Source of the DNA: Bradyrhizobium sp. CCBAU 051011
Lineage (GTDB): Bacteria > Pseudomonadota > Alphaproteobacteria > Rhizobiales > Xanthobacteraceae
Direction: 5' to 3'
DNA length: 64,000 bases
Assembly (NCBI RefSeq): GCF_009930815.1
Contig: NZ_CP022222.1
Coordinates: forward strand, 4,692,501-4,756,500
Shown here: piece after piece, positions 1 through 9,198 of the stretch
Numbering within the stretch: position 1 is the first letter of the stretch
Layout of the letters: each line of letters starts with the position of its first letter
The notes under the pieces: generated by a model
Told to the model about the DNA's origin: nothing
Database searches by the model: none
The model's input: the letters and a program-made list of their open reading frames with translations, nothing else
Made by a program: the position numbers and the translations under genes

Positions 1-1
1 C

Positions 2-2659
2 GAGCTCTCGGGTTCGGCGATATCGGACTATCTGACGCGCGTGGTGCAGCCGGTACTGTCGACTGTCGATGGCGTGGCGTCCGCCGATATTCTCGGCGGC
101 CAGACTTTTGCGATGCGGTTGTGGCTCGATCCGGTCAAGATGGCCGGGCGCGGCGTATCGCCAAGCGATGTCTCGCAGGCGATCGCCGCAAACAACTTCC
201 AGGCCGCGGCCGGGCAGTCCAAGGGCTACTTCATCGTCTCGAACGTTCAGACGAATACGGACCTGCGGAACCTCGAGCAATTCAAGAAGATGATCGTCAA
301 GTCCAAGGACGGCGGCTTCGTGCGGATCGAGGATATCGCGACCGTCGAGCTTGCCGCCCAGAGCTCGGATGCGAGCGTCGCCTTCAGCGGCGAGCGCGCG
401 ATCTTCATCGGCGTGCAGGCGACGCCGCAAGGCAACCCGCTGACGCTGGTCAAGGGCGTGCGCGCGTTGATGCCGGAGATCGAACGCAACCTGCCGCCCT
501 CGATGAAGATGAAAGTGGCCTATGACTCCACCAAGTTCATTCAGTCGTCGATCGACGAGGTGAAGAATACGCTGATCGAGGCGGTGCTGATCGTCGTGGT
601 CGTGATCTTCCTGTTCCTGGCCTCGTTCCGCTCGGTCATCATCCCGGTGGTCACGATTCCGCTGTCGTTGATTGGCGTCTGCAGCCTGATGCTGGCGATG
701 GGCTTCAGCTTCAATCTTCTGACGCTGCTGGCGATGGTGCTGGCGATCGGACTCGTGGTCGACGACGCCATCGTGGTGGTGGAGAACATCCATCGACATC
801 TGGAGGAAGGCAAGACGCCGGTGCAGGCGTCGCTGCAGGGCGCGCGCGAAATTGTCGGACCCGTGATCTCGATGACGATCACGCTTGCCGCGGTCTATGC
901 GCCGATCGGCTTCCTCGGCGGCCTCACCGGTTCGCTGTTCCGCGAATTTGCCTTCACGCTGGCGGGCTCGGTGATCGTATCGGGCGTGATCGCGCTGACG
1001 CTGTCGCCGATGATGTGCTCGGTGCTTCTCAAGAGTGCGGATGAGGGCCGGTTCGCCAGGCTGGTCAACAGGGTGTTCGGTGGGATGACGCGCTGGTACG
1101 GCCGTCAGCTCGACCGTTCGCTCGATTATCGCCCGATCACCGGACTGTTCGCGCTGACGATCCTCGGTCTGGTCGGCTTCCTCTATATGAACACCTCCAA
1201 GGAGCTGGCACCGGAAGAGGACCAGGGCATCGTGTTCTCGGTGACCAAGGCGCCGAAATACGCCAACATCGACTATGTCGACTTCTATGGCGACAAGCTC
1301 GACAAGGCGTTCGCCAAGTTTCCCGAAACCGACCTGACTTTCGTCCTGAACGGCATCAACGGCCCGCAGGGCGGCATTGCCGGCATGCTACTCAAGCCGT
1401 GGGACGAGCGTAAACGTTCCTCGATCCAGCTGAAGCCGCTGGTGCAGGCTGAAATCGGTAACATCGAAGGCGTCCAGGCATTTGCGTTCAACCTGCCGCC
1501 GCTTCCGGGCGGGCCGGGCGGCCTGCCGATACAGATGGTGATCAATTCGACCGCCGGGTTCCAGGCCGTCTACGAGCAGATGGCAAAGCTCAAGGAGGCC
1601 GCGCGCAAGAGCGGCATGTTCATCGTCTCCGACAGCGACCTCGAGTTCAACCAGCCGGTGGTGCGCGTCTCCATCGACCGTTCCAAGGCGAGCGACCTCG
1701 GCATCAACATGGCGCAGGTCGGCAGCACGTTGCAGACGCTTTTGGGCGGCAACTATGTCAACAGGTTCAACCTCGAGGGACGATCCTATCAGGTGATCCC
1801 GCAGGTCCCGCGCGGCATGCGGCTGTCGCCGGAATCGCTCGGCGGTTACTATGTCCCGACCAATACGGGACAGCTCGTGCCGCTGTCGACCATCGTGTCG
1901 ATCGAGACCGCTACCGATCCAAATTCGCTCACGCACTACAACCAGCTCAACTCGGCGACCTTCTCTGCGGTGCCGATGCCGGGCGTGACGGTCGGGCAGG
2001 CCGTGGACTTCCTGGAGGGCGAAGCCAAGAAGCTGCCTGCCGGGTTCGGTCACGATTATCTGGCCGACTCCCGCCAATATGTGCAGGAAGGCAACCAGCT
2101 CGCGATCACCTTCGGCTTCGCGCTGATCATCATCTTCCTGGTGCTGGCGGCGCAGTTCGAAAGTCTGCGGGATCCGCTGGTGATCATGATCAGCGTGCCC
2201 ATGGCGATCGTCGGTGCGCTGATTCCGCTGTTCTTCGGCGTGGCGACCATCAACATCTACACCCAGGTTGGGTTGCTGACGCTGGTCGGGCTGATTACCA
2301 AGCACGGCATTCTGATGGTGGAGTTCGCCAACGAATTGCAGCTCAAGGAAGGCCTCGACAAGCGTTCGGCGATCGAAATGGCGGCCCGCATCCGGCTGCG
2401 TCCGATTCTGATGACGACGGCGGCGATGGTCACCGGCCTGATCCCGCTGCTGACGGCAACCGGTGCTGGCGCCGCCAGCCGTTTCTCGATCGGCCTTGTC
2501 GTCGTATCCGGCATGTCGATCGGCACGCTGTTCACGCTGTTCGTGCTGCCGGCGGTCTATGTCTGGCTGGCCACGGACCACCAGGCCAAGGCCGACTCGC
2601 AGCGGACCAAGGAGATCGCCGATTTCGATCTCGGCACGCAGGGGCTCAAGCCGACCTGA
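2..2659 (+). CDS. RND efflux transporter permease (AcrB/MexF type), 5' truncated by the window
   Basis: Inner-membrane pump subunit of a tripartite RND (HAE1) exporter, which expels hydrophobic or amphiphilic compounds by proton antiport. The frame is open from base 2, so about 885 residues are visible of a family length near 1,040; the first transmembrane helix and part of the porter domain lie upstream. Seen: the central membrane block with the paired aspartates of helix 4 in GLVVDDAIVVVEN (about bases 750-790), a long periplasmic loop, and a second membrane block with the conserved stretch ITKHGILMVEFANEL near base 2300. The partner adaptor and outer-membrane channel are not in the window; an adaptor gene directly upstream would be usual. 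A strong hairpin terminator follows the stop. The substrate cannot be read from the sequence. Confidence 0.93.
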   Translation, partial: ELSGSAISDYLTRVVQPVLSTVDGVASADILGGQTFAMRLWLDPVKMAGRGVSPSDVSQAIAANNFQAAAGQSKGYFIVSNVQTNTDLRNLEQFKKMIVKSKDGGFVRIEDIATVELAAQSSDASVAFSGERAIFIGVQATPQGNPLTLVKGVRALMPEIERNLPPSMKMKVAYDSTKFIQSSIDEVKNTLIEAVLIVVVVIFLFLASFRSVIIPVVTIPLSLIGVCSLMLAMGFSFNLLTLLAMVLAIGLVVDDAIVVVENIHRHLEEGKTPVQASLQGAREIVGPVISMTITLAAVYAPIGFLGGLTGSLFREFAFTLAGSVIVSGVIALTLSPMMCSVLLKSADEGRFARLVNRVFGGMTRWYGRQLDRSLDYRPITGLFALTILGLVGFLYMNTSKELAPEEDQGIVFSVTKAPKYANIDYVDFYGDKLDKAFAKFPETDLTFVLNGINGPQGGIAGMLLKPWDERKRSSIQLKPLVQAEIGNIEGVQAFAFNLPPLPGGPGGLPIQMVINSTAGFQAVYEQMAKLKEAARKSGMFIVSDSDLEFNQPVVRVSIDRSKASDLGINMAQVGSTLQTLLGGNYVNRFNLEGRSYQVIPQVPRGMRLSPESLGGYYVPTNTGQLVPLSTIVSIETATDPNSLTHYNQLNSATFSAVPMPGVTVGQAVDFLEGEAKKLPAGFGHDYLADSRQYVQEGNQLAITFGFALIIIFLVLAAQFESLRDPLVIMISVPMAIVGALIPLFFGVATINIYTQVGLLTLVGLITKHGILMVEFANELQLKEGLDKRSAIEMAARIRLRPILMTTAAMVTGLIPLLTATGAGAASRFSIGLVVVSGMSIGTLFTLFVLPAVYVWLATDHQAKADSQRTKEIADFDLGTQGLKPT

Positions 2660-2684
2660 GCTTTTTCGCCGGGAATGATCGCGG

Positions 2685-2719
2685 GCGACGGCAGCGGAAA
2701 TCGCTGCCGTCGCTTTTTT
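2685..2719 (+). terminator. Rho-independent terminator after the RND gene
   Basis: A perfect 12-bp stem, GCGACGGCAGCG with CGCTGCCGTCGC, encloses a 5-nt loop and is followed by six T residues (2714-2719). It lies 26 bases past the RND stop codon and separates that operon from the next gene. Confidence 0.88.
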
Positions 2720-2790
2720 ATATCGGGAGGATGCGGCCCCGGCGACGCCGTCGGCGCTCCATGCTAGGAAACAGAAAAAAGGGAGCCAGC

Positions 2791-3534
2791 ATGACCAGTG
2801 AATTTGCAGCCGGAAACTACCGCTTCATTCCAGCCGTGTTTCAATATTCCGGCGGCGTGGCGGCCAATCCCGGATATGAGATCGAGCGGGTGCGCTTCGA
2901 CAAATGGGTGCCGCTCGCCGAGGGATTTGCGCAGATCGCAAAATATATCGAGGCCGCAGGCAGGCCGCTGACGTCGTTCTGCGCCTGCGAGCTCCGATCG
3001 CCGGCCGCATTCACCGACGAGGGTTTTCGCAATTTCAACCTGCACTACGTCAAGACGCTGGCAGAGTGGGGCGTGTATGACGGGACGACCAATCCGGTGG
3101 CGCGCAGCAATGTCTGCCCGGAGATCGATCCGCCGGCCGAGCCGTCGTTCCACGCCTTTTCGTTCACGCGGCCGAGCCAAAGCACAGCGCCGAGCTTCGT
3201 GATCGCGGGCAGCGGCGAGTCGCAGGAGGGCAACGCCAGCTATGCCGAGCGTACCGTCCGTTACCGCGATATCAGCCCCGACGGCATTGCCGAGAAGGTT
3301 CGCTACGTTGCCGGCGTGATGGAGCGGCGCATGGGCGAGTTCGGGGTCGCCTGGAAGGACGCGACAGCGGTGCAGACCTACACCATCCACGATTTCCATC
3401 ACGTCTTCGCTGACGCGCTCGTGCGCCGCGGCGCCGCGCGCGCGGGCCTGACCTGGCATTTCGCCCGGCCGCCGGTGATCGATCTCGAATATGAGATGGA
3501 TTGCCGGAGGGTGCTGCGGGAGGTGGTTATTTAG
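2791..3534 (+). CDS. RidA/YjgF-like protein of the 2-amino-5-chloromuconate deaminase (CnbZ) type
   Basis: A 247-residue protein that resembles from memory the CnbZ family, annotated as 2-aminomuconate-type deaminases acting on enamine/imine groups. Recognisable family wording includes YRFIPAVFQYSGGVAA near the N-terminus, CACELRSPAAFTDEGF around residues 60-75 and YTIHDFHHVF near the C-terminus. The ATG at 2791 is chosen because GGGAG lies 8 bases ahead; an in-frame upstream extension to 2731 overlaps the terminator region and is arginine-rich. The gene stands alone, with no nitro- or aminoaromatic pathway gene beside it, so the chloromuconate substrate in the family name should not be taken literally. 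Confidence 0.6.
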   Translation: MTSEFAAGNYRFIPAVFQYSGGVAANPGYEIERVRFDKWVPLAEGFAQIAKYIEAAGRPLTSFCACELRSPAAFTDEGFRNFNLHYVKTLAEWGVYDGTTNPVARSNVCPEIDPPAEPSFHAFSFTRPSQSTAPSFVIAGSGESQEGNASYAERTVRYRDISPDGIAEKVRYVAGVMERRMGEFGVAWKDATAVQTYTIHDFHHVFADALVRRGAARAGLTWHFARPPVIDLEYEMDCRRVLREVVI

Positions 3535-3560
3535 CATCCGCGCGGCGACGGAAGTTTGCT

Positions 3561-3702
3561 CCCTCGCCCCGCTCTTGCGGGGAGAGGGTCGGGGTGAGGG
3601 GCTCTATCCGCGAATGCTGCGATTAATTGATGGACCTGTACCCCCTCACCCGGATCGCGAAGGGCGATCCAACCTCTCCCCGCAAGCGGGGAGAGGTTGA
3701 GG
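3561..3702. repeat. Palindromic intergenic repeat, family F (RIME-like), two-part copy
   Basis: Two GC-rich palindromic units face each other between convergent genes. The first contains CCCCGCTCTTGCGGGG and ends GGTCGGGGTGAGGGGC; the second starts CCCCCTCACCC and contains CCCCGCAAGCGGGG. A related copy lies at 33507-33607. No T-run follows, so it is classed as a repeat, although it could also stop transcription. Confidence 0.75.
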
Positions 3703-3709
3703 AATTGCC

Positions 3710-4597
3710 CTACCGCTCCCTCGGATCCAGCGCATCGCGCAGGCCGTCGCCGACCAGGTTGAACGACAGTACGACCAGGAATATAGCCAGTCCCGGCCAG
3801 ATCGCCATCCACGGCGCGTTGGTCAGAAAGCGCTGCGCGGCATTCAGCATGCTGCCCCAGGACGGTGCGGGCGGCTGTTGGCCGAGGCCGAGGAAGGACA
3901 ACGCGGCTTCCGCGATGATGGCGGCGGCAATCGACAGCGTCGCCTGCACCAACAGCGCCGGCATGATGTTGGGCAGGATGTGAAACAGCGCGATGCGCCA
4001 GCGCGGATTGCCCATGGCGCGCGCGGCCTCGACATAGTCCTCCACCTTGACGCTCATCACCTGGCCGCGGGTCAGCCGCACGAAGATCGGCGTCGCCGAT
4101 ATGCCGATCGCGATCATGGCGTTGCCGAGGCTGGGGCCTAAGAATGCAGCGAGTGCAATCGCGAGGATCAGGAACGGGCAGGCCAGCATCGCATCCGTGA
4201 TGCGGCTGATCAGGGCGTCGATGAAGCCGCCGCGATAGCCCGACAGCAGGCCGAGCGGCACGCCGATCGACAACGCGATGCCGACTGAGATGGCGCCGGC
4301 CAGGAGCGACGCCCGCGCGCCATAGATCACACGGGCGAGAATGTCGCGGCCGAGCTCGTCGGTGCCGAACCAGTGCAGCGCGGAAGGCGGCTTGCGCACC
4401 AGCGACCAGCTTGTCGCGATCGGTTCATAAGGCGAGATCAGCGGCGCAAACAGCGCGAGCAGCACGAAAGCGCCGATCACGACGAGGCCAGCCACCGCGC
4501 CCTTGCGCTTGAACAGCCGGCGCAGCGCGCGTCGCGCCGGGCTCTCCAACTCGTCGGATGTGGCCAACTTTATCGTGCCGAGGGCAGCGTCGGTCAT
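3710..4597 (-). CDS. Peptide-type ABC transporter permease, DppC/OppC family (importer 1)
   Basis: Second membrane subunit of a dipeptide/oligopeptide/glutathione-type ABC importer. It has 295 residues, the usual length. An N-terminal cytoplasmic stretch leads into a first helix at about residues 34-54, followed by the characteristic LFAPLISPYEP segment. The cytoplasmic EAA loop that contacts the ATPases is visible as EAARAMGNPRWR, and the C-terminus ends in the family pattern NLVGDGLRDALDPR. It is the last gene of the long minus-strand unit and starts 3 bases after its DppB-type partner. It faces the upstream CnbZ-like gene tail to tail across a palindromic repeat. Confidence 0.93.
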   Translation of the reverse strand: MTDAALGTIKLATSDELESPARRALRRLFKRKGAVAGLVVIGAFVLLALFAPLISPYEPIATSWSLVRKPPSALHWFGTDELGRDILARVIYGARASLLAGAISVGIALSIGVPLGLLSGYRGGFIDALISRITDAMLACPFLILAIALAAFLGPSLGNAMIAIGISATPIFVRLTRGQVMSVKVEDYVEAARAMGNPRWRIALFHILPNIMPALLVQATLSIAAAIIAEAALSFLGLGQQPPAPSWGSMLNAAQRFLTNAPWMAIWPGLAIFLVVLSFNLVGDGLRDALDPRER

Positions 4598-4600
4598 GGC

Positions 4601-5542
4601 CTAGGCCCTCAGCCGGGGATTGACGAGCACATAGGCGATATCGGCAATGAGATTGAGCGTGATGTAGATCGTCGCGGTGGTCAGCACGACGCCTTGCACG
4701 ACAGCGTAGTCGCGGTTGAACACGGCGTCGACGATCAGCTTGCCGAACCCCGGAATCGAGAAGATCTGCTCGGTCAGCACCGCGCCGGACAACAGCGTGC
4801 CGAGTTCAAGCGCGCCGAGCGTGATCACCGGCGTAAGCGCGTTGCGCATGGCGTGCTTGAGAATGACCGAGCGTTCCAGTAGTCCCTTGGCGCGGGCGGT
4901 GCGGACGTAGTCGCTTTCGAGCACCTGCAGCATGGCGCTGCGGGTATGCCGCATCAGGATCGCGGCAATTGCATTCCCCAAAACGAAAGCCGGCATGATG
5001 GTGGAGGCGATACTGGCGCGAAAATTCTCGGTCAGCGGCACATAGCCCGACGCCGGCAGCCAGCCGAGCTGGATCGAGAACAGGAAGATCAGCATGATGC
5101 CGAGCCAGAAATTCGGCGTCGAGATCCCCCACAGCGCGAAAAAATTGGCGCCGTAGTCCCAGGCCGTGCCTTTCTTCACCGCCGATACGATGCCGGCAGG
5201 AATGCCGATCAGGAAGGCAATGACGATCGCCATCGACGCCAGTTGCATCGTCACCGGCAGTTTTTGCGCGATCAGTTCGCGCACCGGCACCTTGTTGCGC
5301 AGGGATTCGCCGAAATCGCCCGACAGCACGCCCTTGACCCAGTAGACATATTGGATCGGCACCGGCTGATCGAGCCGGTACTGCTGGCGGATTTGCGCGA
5401 TGACGTCAGGGTCGCGTTCCTCGCCCGCCATCACCAGCGCCGGATCGCCCGGCAGCAATTGCTGCAGCGAGAAGATCAGGACCGACACGAAGAACAGCGT
5501 CGGGATGAGCTGGACGATGCGCCGCGCGAGGAAATTCAGCAT
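4601..5542 (-). CDS. Peptide-type ABC transporter permease, DppB/OppB family (importer 1)
   Basis: First membrane subunit of importer 1, 313 residues. It begins with the family pattern of a short cationic start (MLNFLARRIVQLIPTLF) followed by a helix and LLPGDPA. The periplasmic region contains the typical DQPVPIQYVYWVKGVLSGDFG. An EAA-type loop, RTARAKGLLERSVILKHA, docks the ATPases, and the protein ends with NLIADIAYVLVNPRLRA. It is preceded at 28 bases by the solute-binding protein gene and followed at 3 bases by the DppC-type gene, so the three are almost certainly co-transcribed. Confidence 0.93.
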   Translation of the reverse strand: MLNFLARRIVQLIPTLFFVSVLIFSLQQLLPGDPALVMAGEERDPDVIAQIRQQYRLDQPVPIQYVYWVKGVLSGDFGESLRNKVPVRELIAQKLPVTMQLASMAIVIAFLIGIPAGIVSAVKKGTAWDYGANFFALWGISTPNFWLGIMLIFLFSIQLGWLPASGYVPLTENFRASIASTIMPAFVLGNAIAAILMRHTRSAMLQVLESDYVRTARAKGLLERSVILKHAMRNALTPVITLGALELGTLLSGAVLTEQIFSIPGFGKLIVDAVFNRDYAVVQGVVLTTATIYITLNLIADIAYVLVNPRLRA

Positions 5543-5570
5543 GGCATGGTCCGTATACCGTATGCACCAC

Positions 5571-7082
5571 TCACTTCAGCTTCAACCCGACCACGCGCAC
5601 AAGCCCGTCCGGGATCTGCTTGTAGCCTTCGAGCTTCGTCGTATGCGCGATCAGGATGCGACGGTGATAGATGTAGAGCAGCGGCTTCTCGTCGAGAACG
5701 ATCTTTGCCAGCTTCTCGTAGATCGCCTTGCGCTGCGCCTGATCGGTGACCAGGCGGCCTTCGTCGAGCGCCTTGTCGGCGTCCTTGTTGGACCAGGCGC
5801 TGTAGTTCTGCGGCGCGTCGGTCTTCTGGAAGATATAGGAATTGCCGTCCGGATCGATCCGGCCGCTCCAGGCCAACAGGTAGGCCTGGTATTCTCCGGC
5901 CTCGGCCTGCTTCAGCGAGGTCGCGAACTCGGTGACCCTGAGCTTCATGTCGAAACCGGTCTCCGCGGCCATCGATTGGATTACCTGCGCGGCAGCCTCG
6001 GTTTCCGCGCCCTTCGACACCATGAAGTCGACGCTGACCGGCGTCGTGACGCCTGCTTCCTTCAACAGCGCCTTGGCCTTGGCGACGTCGCGCTTCGGTA
6101 CCGGGAAGGCCTTTTGGTAATAGGGATGATCCGGATTGATCCACTGGTTTCCGGGCTTGAATTCGCCGTTGGACACCACCTCGCTGATCGCCTCGCGGTC
6201 GAGCGAGAGGTCGAGCGCCTGGCGCACCTTGGCGGACTGGCTGAGCGGTCCCTTGGCCTTGTCCTTGCCGACGTTCAGCGTCACGCCCTGATAGCCGAGC
6301 TCGATTGCGGTTGAGAGCCTGAGTTTCGAATCGCTCTTGACTTCCTTGATGTCGGTCGCGAGCAGGCGCTCGATCAGATCAAGGCCGCCGGATTTCAAAT
6401 TGGCAAGACGGACCGTCGCGTCCACCAAAGGCAGATAGACGATGCGGTCGATATGGATATTGTCCTTGTTCCAGTAGTCGGCGAACTTCTCGAACACCAT
6501 GCGATCCTGCTGCACGCGCTCGACGAATTTGTAGGGGCCGGCGCAAACCGGGCGCAGGCCGAACTTGTCGCCGGCCTCTTTGGCTGCCTTGGGCGACACC
6601 ATCATCCCGGCGCGATCGGTGAGCTGCGCGACCAGCGGCGAGTAGGGCGCCTTCAATGCCAGCTTGATGGTGAGGGGATCGACGACGTCGATCCGATCGA
6701 CCGCCGCCAGCTCCGGCTTTCGGAACGAGCCCGGAAACGTCAGATGACGTTCCAGTGAAAATTTGGCGGCCTCGGCATCGAAGGCCTCGCCGTCGTGAAA
6801 CTTGACGCCGGGCCGGAGCTTGATGGTGACTTCCTTGCCGTCGGCCGATGTCTCGTGGCTCAGCGCGAGCTGCGGCACGATATTGAGCTTGTCGTCGATG
6901 TCGAACAGCTTGTCGCAGAATGATGCGAACACGATCCGGCCGACGTAGGTGCGGGCCATGGTCGGATCGAGGATATCGGGATCCTCGGCGAGCCCGATCC
7001 GCAGCGTGGTCTGGGCCTGAACGGTCGGGCCGAACGACAGCAGCAGCGCCGCCGCAGTGACTGCCAAACGAAAGATTTTCAT
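5571..7082 (-). CDS. ABC transporter solute-binding protein, SBP_bac_5 family (importer 1)
   Basis: Periplasmic binding protein that should set the specificity of importer 1. It has about 503 residues, normal for the DppA/OppA/GsiB group. The chosen ATG at 7082 (MKIFRLAV) has AAGGGG 9 bases upstream; an ATG at 7091 sits directly on that site and is unlikely. A Sec signal peptide ends at about residue 23 (TVQA before QTTLRIG). The mature part has the class-5 pattern ADGKEVTIKLRPGVKFHDGE near residue 85 and the later KAKALLKEAG repair-like helix. The ligand is unknown; the nearby gamma-glutamyltransferase-family gene makes gamma-glutamyl or other modified peptides a reasonable guess. Confidence 0.92.
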   Translation of the reverse strand: MKIFRLAVTAAALLLSFGPTVQAQTTLRIGLAEDPDILDPTMARTYVGRIVFASFCDKLFDIDDKLNIVPQLALSHETSADGKEVTIKLRPGVKFHDGEAFDAEAAKFSLERHLTFPGSFRKPELAAVDRIDVVDPLTIKLALKAPYSPLVAQLTDRAGMMVSPKAAKEAGDKFGLRPVCAGPYKFVERVQQDRMVFEKFADYWNKDNIHIDRIVYLPLVDATVRLANLKSGGLDLIERLLATDIKEVKSDSKLRLSTAIELGYQGVTLNVGKDKAKGPLSQSAKVRQALDLSLDREAISEVVSNGEFKPGNQWINPDHPYYQKAFPVPKRDVAKAKALLKEAGVTTPVSVDFMVSKGAETEAAAQVIQSMAAETGFDMKLRVTEFATSLKQAEAGEYQAYLLAWSGRIDPDGNSYIFQKTDAPQNYSAWSNKDADKALDEGRLVTDQAQRKAIYEKLAKIVLDEKPLLYIYHRRILIAHTTKLEGYKQIPDGLVRVVGLKLK

Positions 7083-7105
7083 TGCTGCCATCCCCTTATC
7101 CACGA

Positions 7106-8212
7106 TTACGCAATTGGCTGTGTCCCTGACATATCAACCCCGGCGCGGCCTGCACCTTCCGTGCCACCGCTGAAGGCGGCGACCAATTTTTCCAGCACCG
7201 GCGAAAAATCGCCATCGGCGGGAACGATGGATTCGGATGCCGGCAGCTCGGCTATACGGTGACACGCCGTGGCGTGGCCTGTGGCATCGGCGAGCAGGGC
7301 CGGAACTTCGGTGCGGCAGCGCTGGATGACGTAGGGGCAGCGGGTATGGAAACGGCAGCCCGAAGGCGGATTGAGCGCACTCGGCATCTCGCCCTCCAGC
7401 ACGATACGGCTGCGTTTGGCCTGCGGCTTGGGTACGGGGATAGCAGACAGCAGCGCGCGGCTATAGGGATGCCGTGGCGCGGCGAACAGCGCGTCAGCCT
7501 TCGCGGTCTCGACGATGCCGCCGAGATTCATCACGGCGACGCGGTCGGCGATGTGCTTCACGACGGCCAGATCGTGGGAGACGAAGATATAAGCGAGGCC
7601 GAGCCGGTCCTGCAGGTCGCGCAAGAGATTGAGGATCTGCGAACGGATCGAGACGTCCAGCGCCGATACCGGCTCGTCGCAGATGATCAGTTTTGGCTCC
7701 ACGGCGAGCGCCCGCGCGATCGCAATGCGCTGGCGCTGGCCGCCGGAAAATTCGTGCGGATAGCGGCGGGCGAAGCGCGGCTCCAGCCCGACCAGCCGCA
7801 ACAGCTCTTCCACCCGCTCGCGCCGCCGCGCGGCCGGCACCAGATCGTGCAACGCCAGCGGCTCGCTCAGGATCTGGCTCACCGTCATGCGCGGATTCAA
7901 GGAGGCGTAGGGGTCCTGAAAGATGATCTGCGCATCGCGGCGGAAGGCGCGCAACTGGTTGGCGTTGAGGGCGCCGAGGTCGCGGCCTTCAAAGCGAATA
8001 GTGCCCGCATCCGGCTCGATCAGCCGCAGCACCAGCCGGCTTACGGTAGACTTGCCACAGCCGGATTCGCCGACCAGCGCCAGCGTCTTGCCGGCTTCGA
8101 CGGTGAAGCTGACGCCGTCGACCGCCTTCACATGGGCCGTGGGCCGGCCGAACACCGAGCGCGCGGCAACGAAATGTTTTACCAGGTCTTCGACTTCGAG
8201 CAGGACCGTCAT
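7106..8212 (-). CDS. Peptide-type ABC transporter ATP-binding protein, DppF/OppF family (importer 1)
   Basis: One of the two ATPases of importer 1, 368 residues. Walker A is GESGCGKST (residues 48-56), the signature is [14 protein letters not shown], Walker B is [12 protein letters not shown] and the switch histidine is in FVSHDLAVV. The C-terminal oligopeptide-transporter extension is present, with [13 protein letters not shown]. About 45 further residues of low-complexity tail ([17 protein letters not shown]) follow and are longer than usual. It overlaps the DppD-type gene by 4 bases, which suggests translational coupling. Confidence 0.94.
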   Translation of the reverse strand: MTVLLEVEDLVKHFVAARSVFGRPTAHVKAVDGVSFTVEAGKTLALVGESGCGKSTVSRLVLRLIEPDAGTIRFEGRDLGALNANQLRAFRRDAQIIFQDPYASLNPRMTVSQILSEPLALHDLVPAARRRERVEELLRLVGLEPRFARRYPHEFSGGQRQRIAIARALAVEPKLIICDEPVSALDVSIRSQILNLLRDLQDRLGLAYIFVSHDLAVVKHIADRVAVMNLGGIVETAKADALFAAPRHPYSRALLSAIPVPKPQAKRSRIVLEGEMPSALNPPSGCRFHTRCPYVIQRCRTEVPALLADATGHATACHRIAELPASESIVPADGDFSPVLEKLVAAFSGGTEGAGRAGVDMSGTQPIA

Positions 8213-9198
8213 GACACCAGCCGCTCCAGCGGCGCACGGATGCAGCGCGAGGCGTGGCCGGGACTCACGATTGCCAGCGGCGGCGGCGCGGCGGTGCAGG
8301 GCTCGACGACAAACGGACAGCGCGCGGCGAAGCGGCAGCCGGGCGGCAGATTCGCCATGTTCGGTACCATGCCCTCTATGGTTGCCAGATGCGAGGCGCG
8401 GCGGTCGAGCCGCGGGATCGAGCCGAGCAGGCCGATCGTGTAGGGATGCTGCGGGTTGGCAAAAAGCTCGTCGACGGGCGCACGCTCGACGATCTCGCCG
8501 GCATACATCACCGCCACCTCATCGCAGACTTCGGCGACCACGCCGAGATCGTGGGTGATCAGGATGATCGCGGCGCCGCTGGCGGCCTTCAGCTCACGCA
8601 TCAGGTCGAGGATTTGCGCCTGCAGCGTGACGTCGAGCGCGGTGGTCGGCTCGTCCGCGATCAGAAGGCGGGGGTCGCAGGCTAGCGCCATCGCGATCAT
8701 TACGCGCTGGCGCATGCCGCCGGAGAGCTTGTGCGGATATTCGTCAATGCGCTTGTCGGGCGAGGGGATGTGCACGCGCCGCAACAGCTCGATGGCGCGG
8801 TCGCGCGCCTGCCGCCGCGACCCGCCGCGATGGCGCAAAATCGTCTCGATGATCTGGTCGCCGATGGTAAAACTCGGGTTGAGCGAGGTCATCGGCTCCT
8901 GAAAAATCATCGCGAGCCGGTTGCCGCGCAGATCGCGCAGCGTGTCGTCGGGAACGTCGAGCAGATCAAAACCGTCGAAGCGGATCGAACCCGAGACTTC
9001 GGCGGAGCGTTTTGACAGCAGCCCCATGATCGCGAGCGAGGTTACGCTCTTGCCACAGCCGGATTCGCCGACGAGGCCGAGCGTCGCGCCGTTGGCGACG
9101 CTGAGGTCGACACTATCCACTGCGTGGGTGGTGCGGCCATCGTCGCCATGGAAGACGACGCGTAGTTTCTCGATCTCGATCAGCGGGCCCGCGGTCAT
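8209..9198 (-). CDS. Peptide-type ABC transporter ATP-binding protein, DppD/OppD family (importer 1)
   Basis: Second ATPase of importer 1, 329 residues. Walker A is GESGCGKSV (residues 44-52), followed by the Q-loop [13 protein letters not shown], signature [14 protein letters not shown], Walker [13 protein letters not shown] and switch region [11 protein letters not shown]. The C-terminal [12 protein letters not shown] motif is typical of peptide-importer ATPases. It overlaps both neighbours by 4 bases (DUF1028 upstream, DppF-type downstream), which ties the Ntn-hydrolase-like gene to this importer. Confidence 0.94.
   Translation of the reverse strand: MTAGPLIEIEKLRVVFHGDDGRTTHAVDSVDLSVANGATLGLVGESGCGKSVTSLAIMGLLSKRSAEVSGSIRFDGFDLLDVPDDTLRDLRGNRLAMIFQEPMTSLNPSFTIGDQIIETILRHRGGSRRQARDRAIELLRRVHIPSPDKRIDEYPHKLSGGMRQRVMIAMALACDPRLLIADEPTTALDVTLQAQILDLMRELKAASGAAIILITHDLGVVAEVCDEVAVMYAGEIVERAPVDELFANPQHPYTIGLLGSIPRLDRRASHLATIEGMVPNMANLPPGCRFAARCPFVVEPCTAAPPPLAIVSPGHASRCIRAPLERLVS

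Noticed and set aside
3561..3702. A bidirectional terminator between convergent genes
   Set aside because: The hairpins are strong but lack T-runs, and similar blocks occur ahead of paaX, so it is annotated as a repeat.
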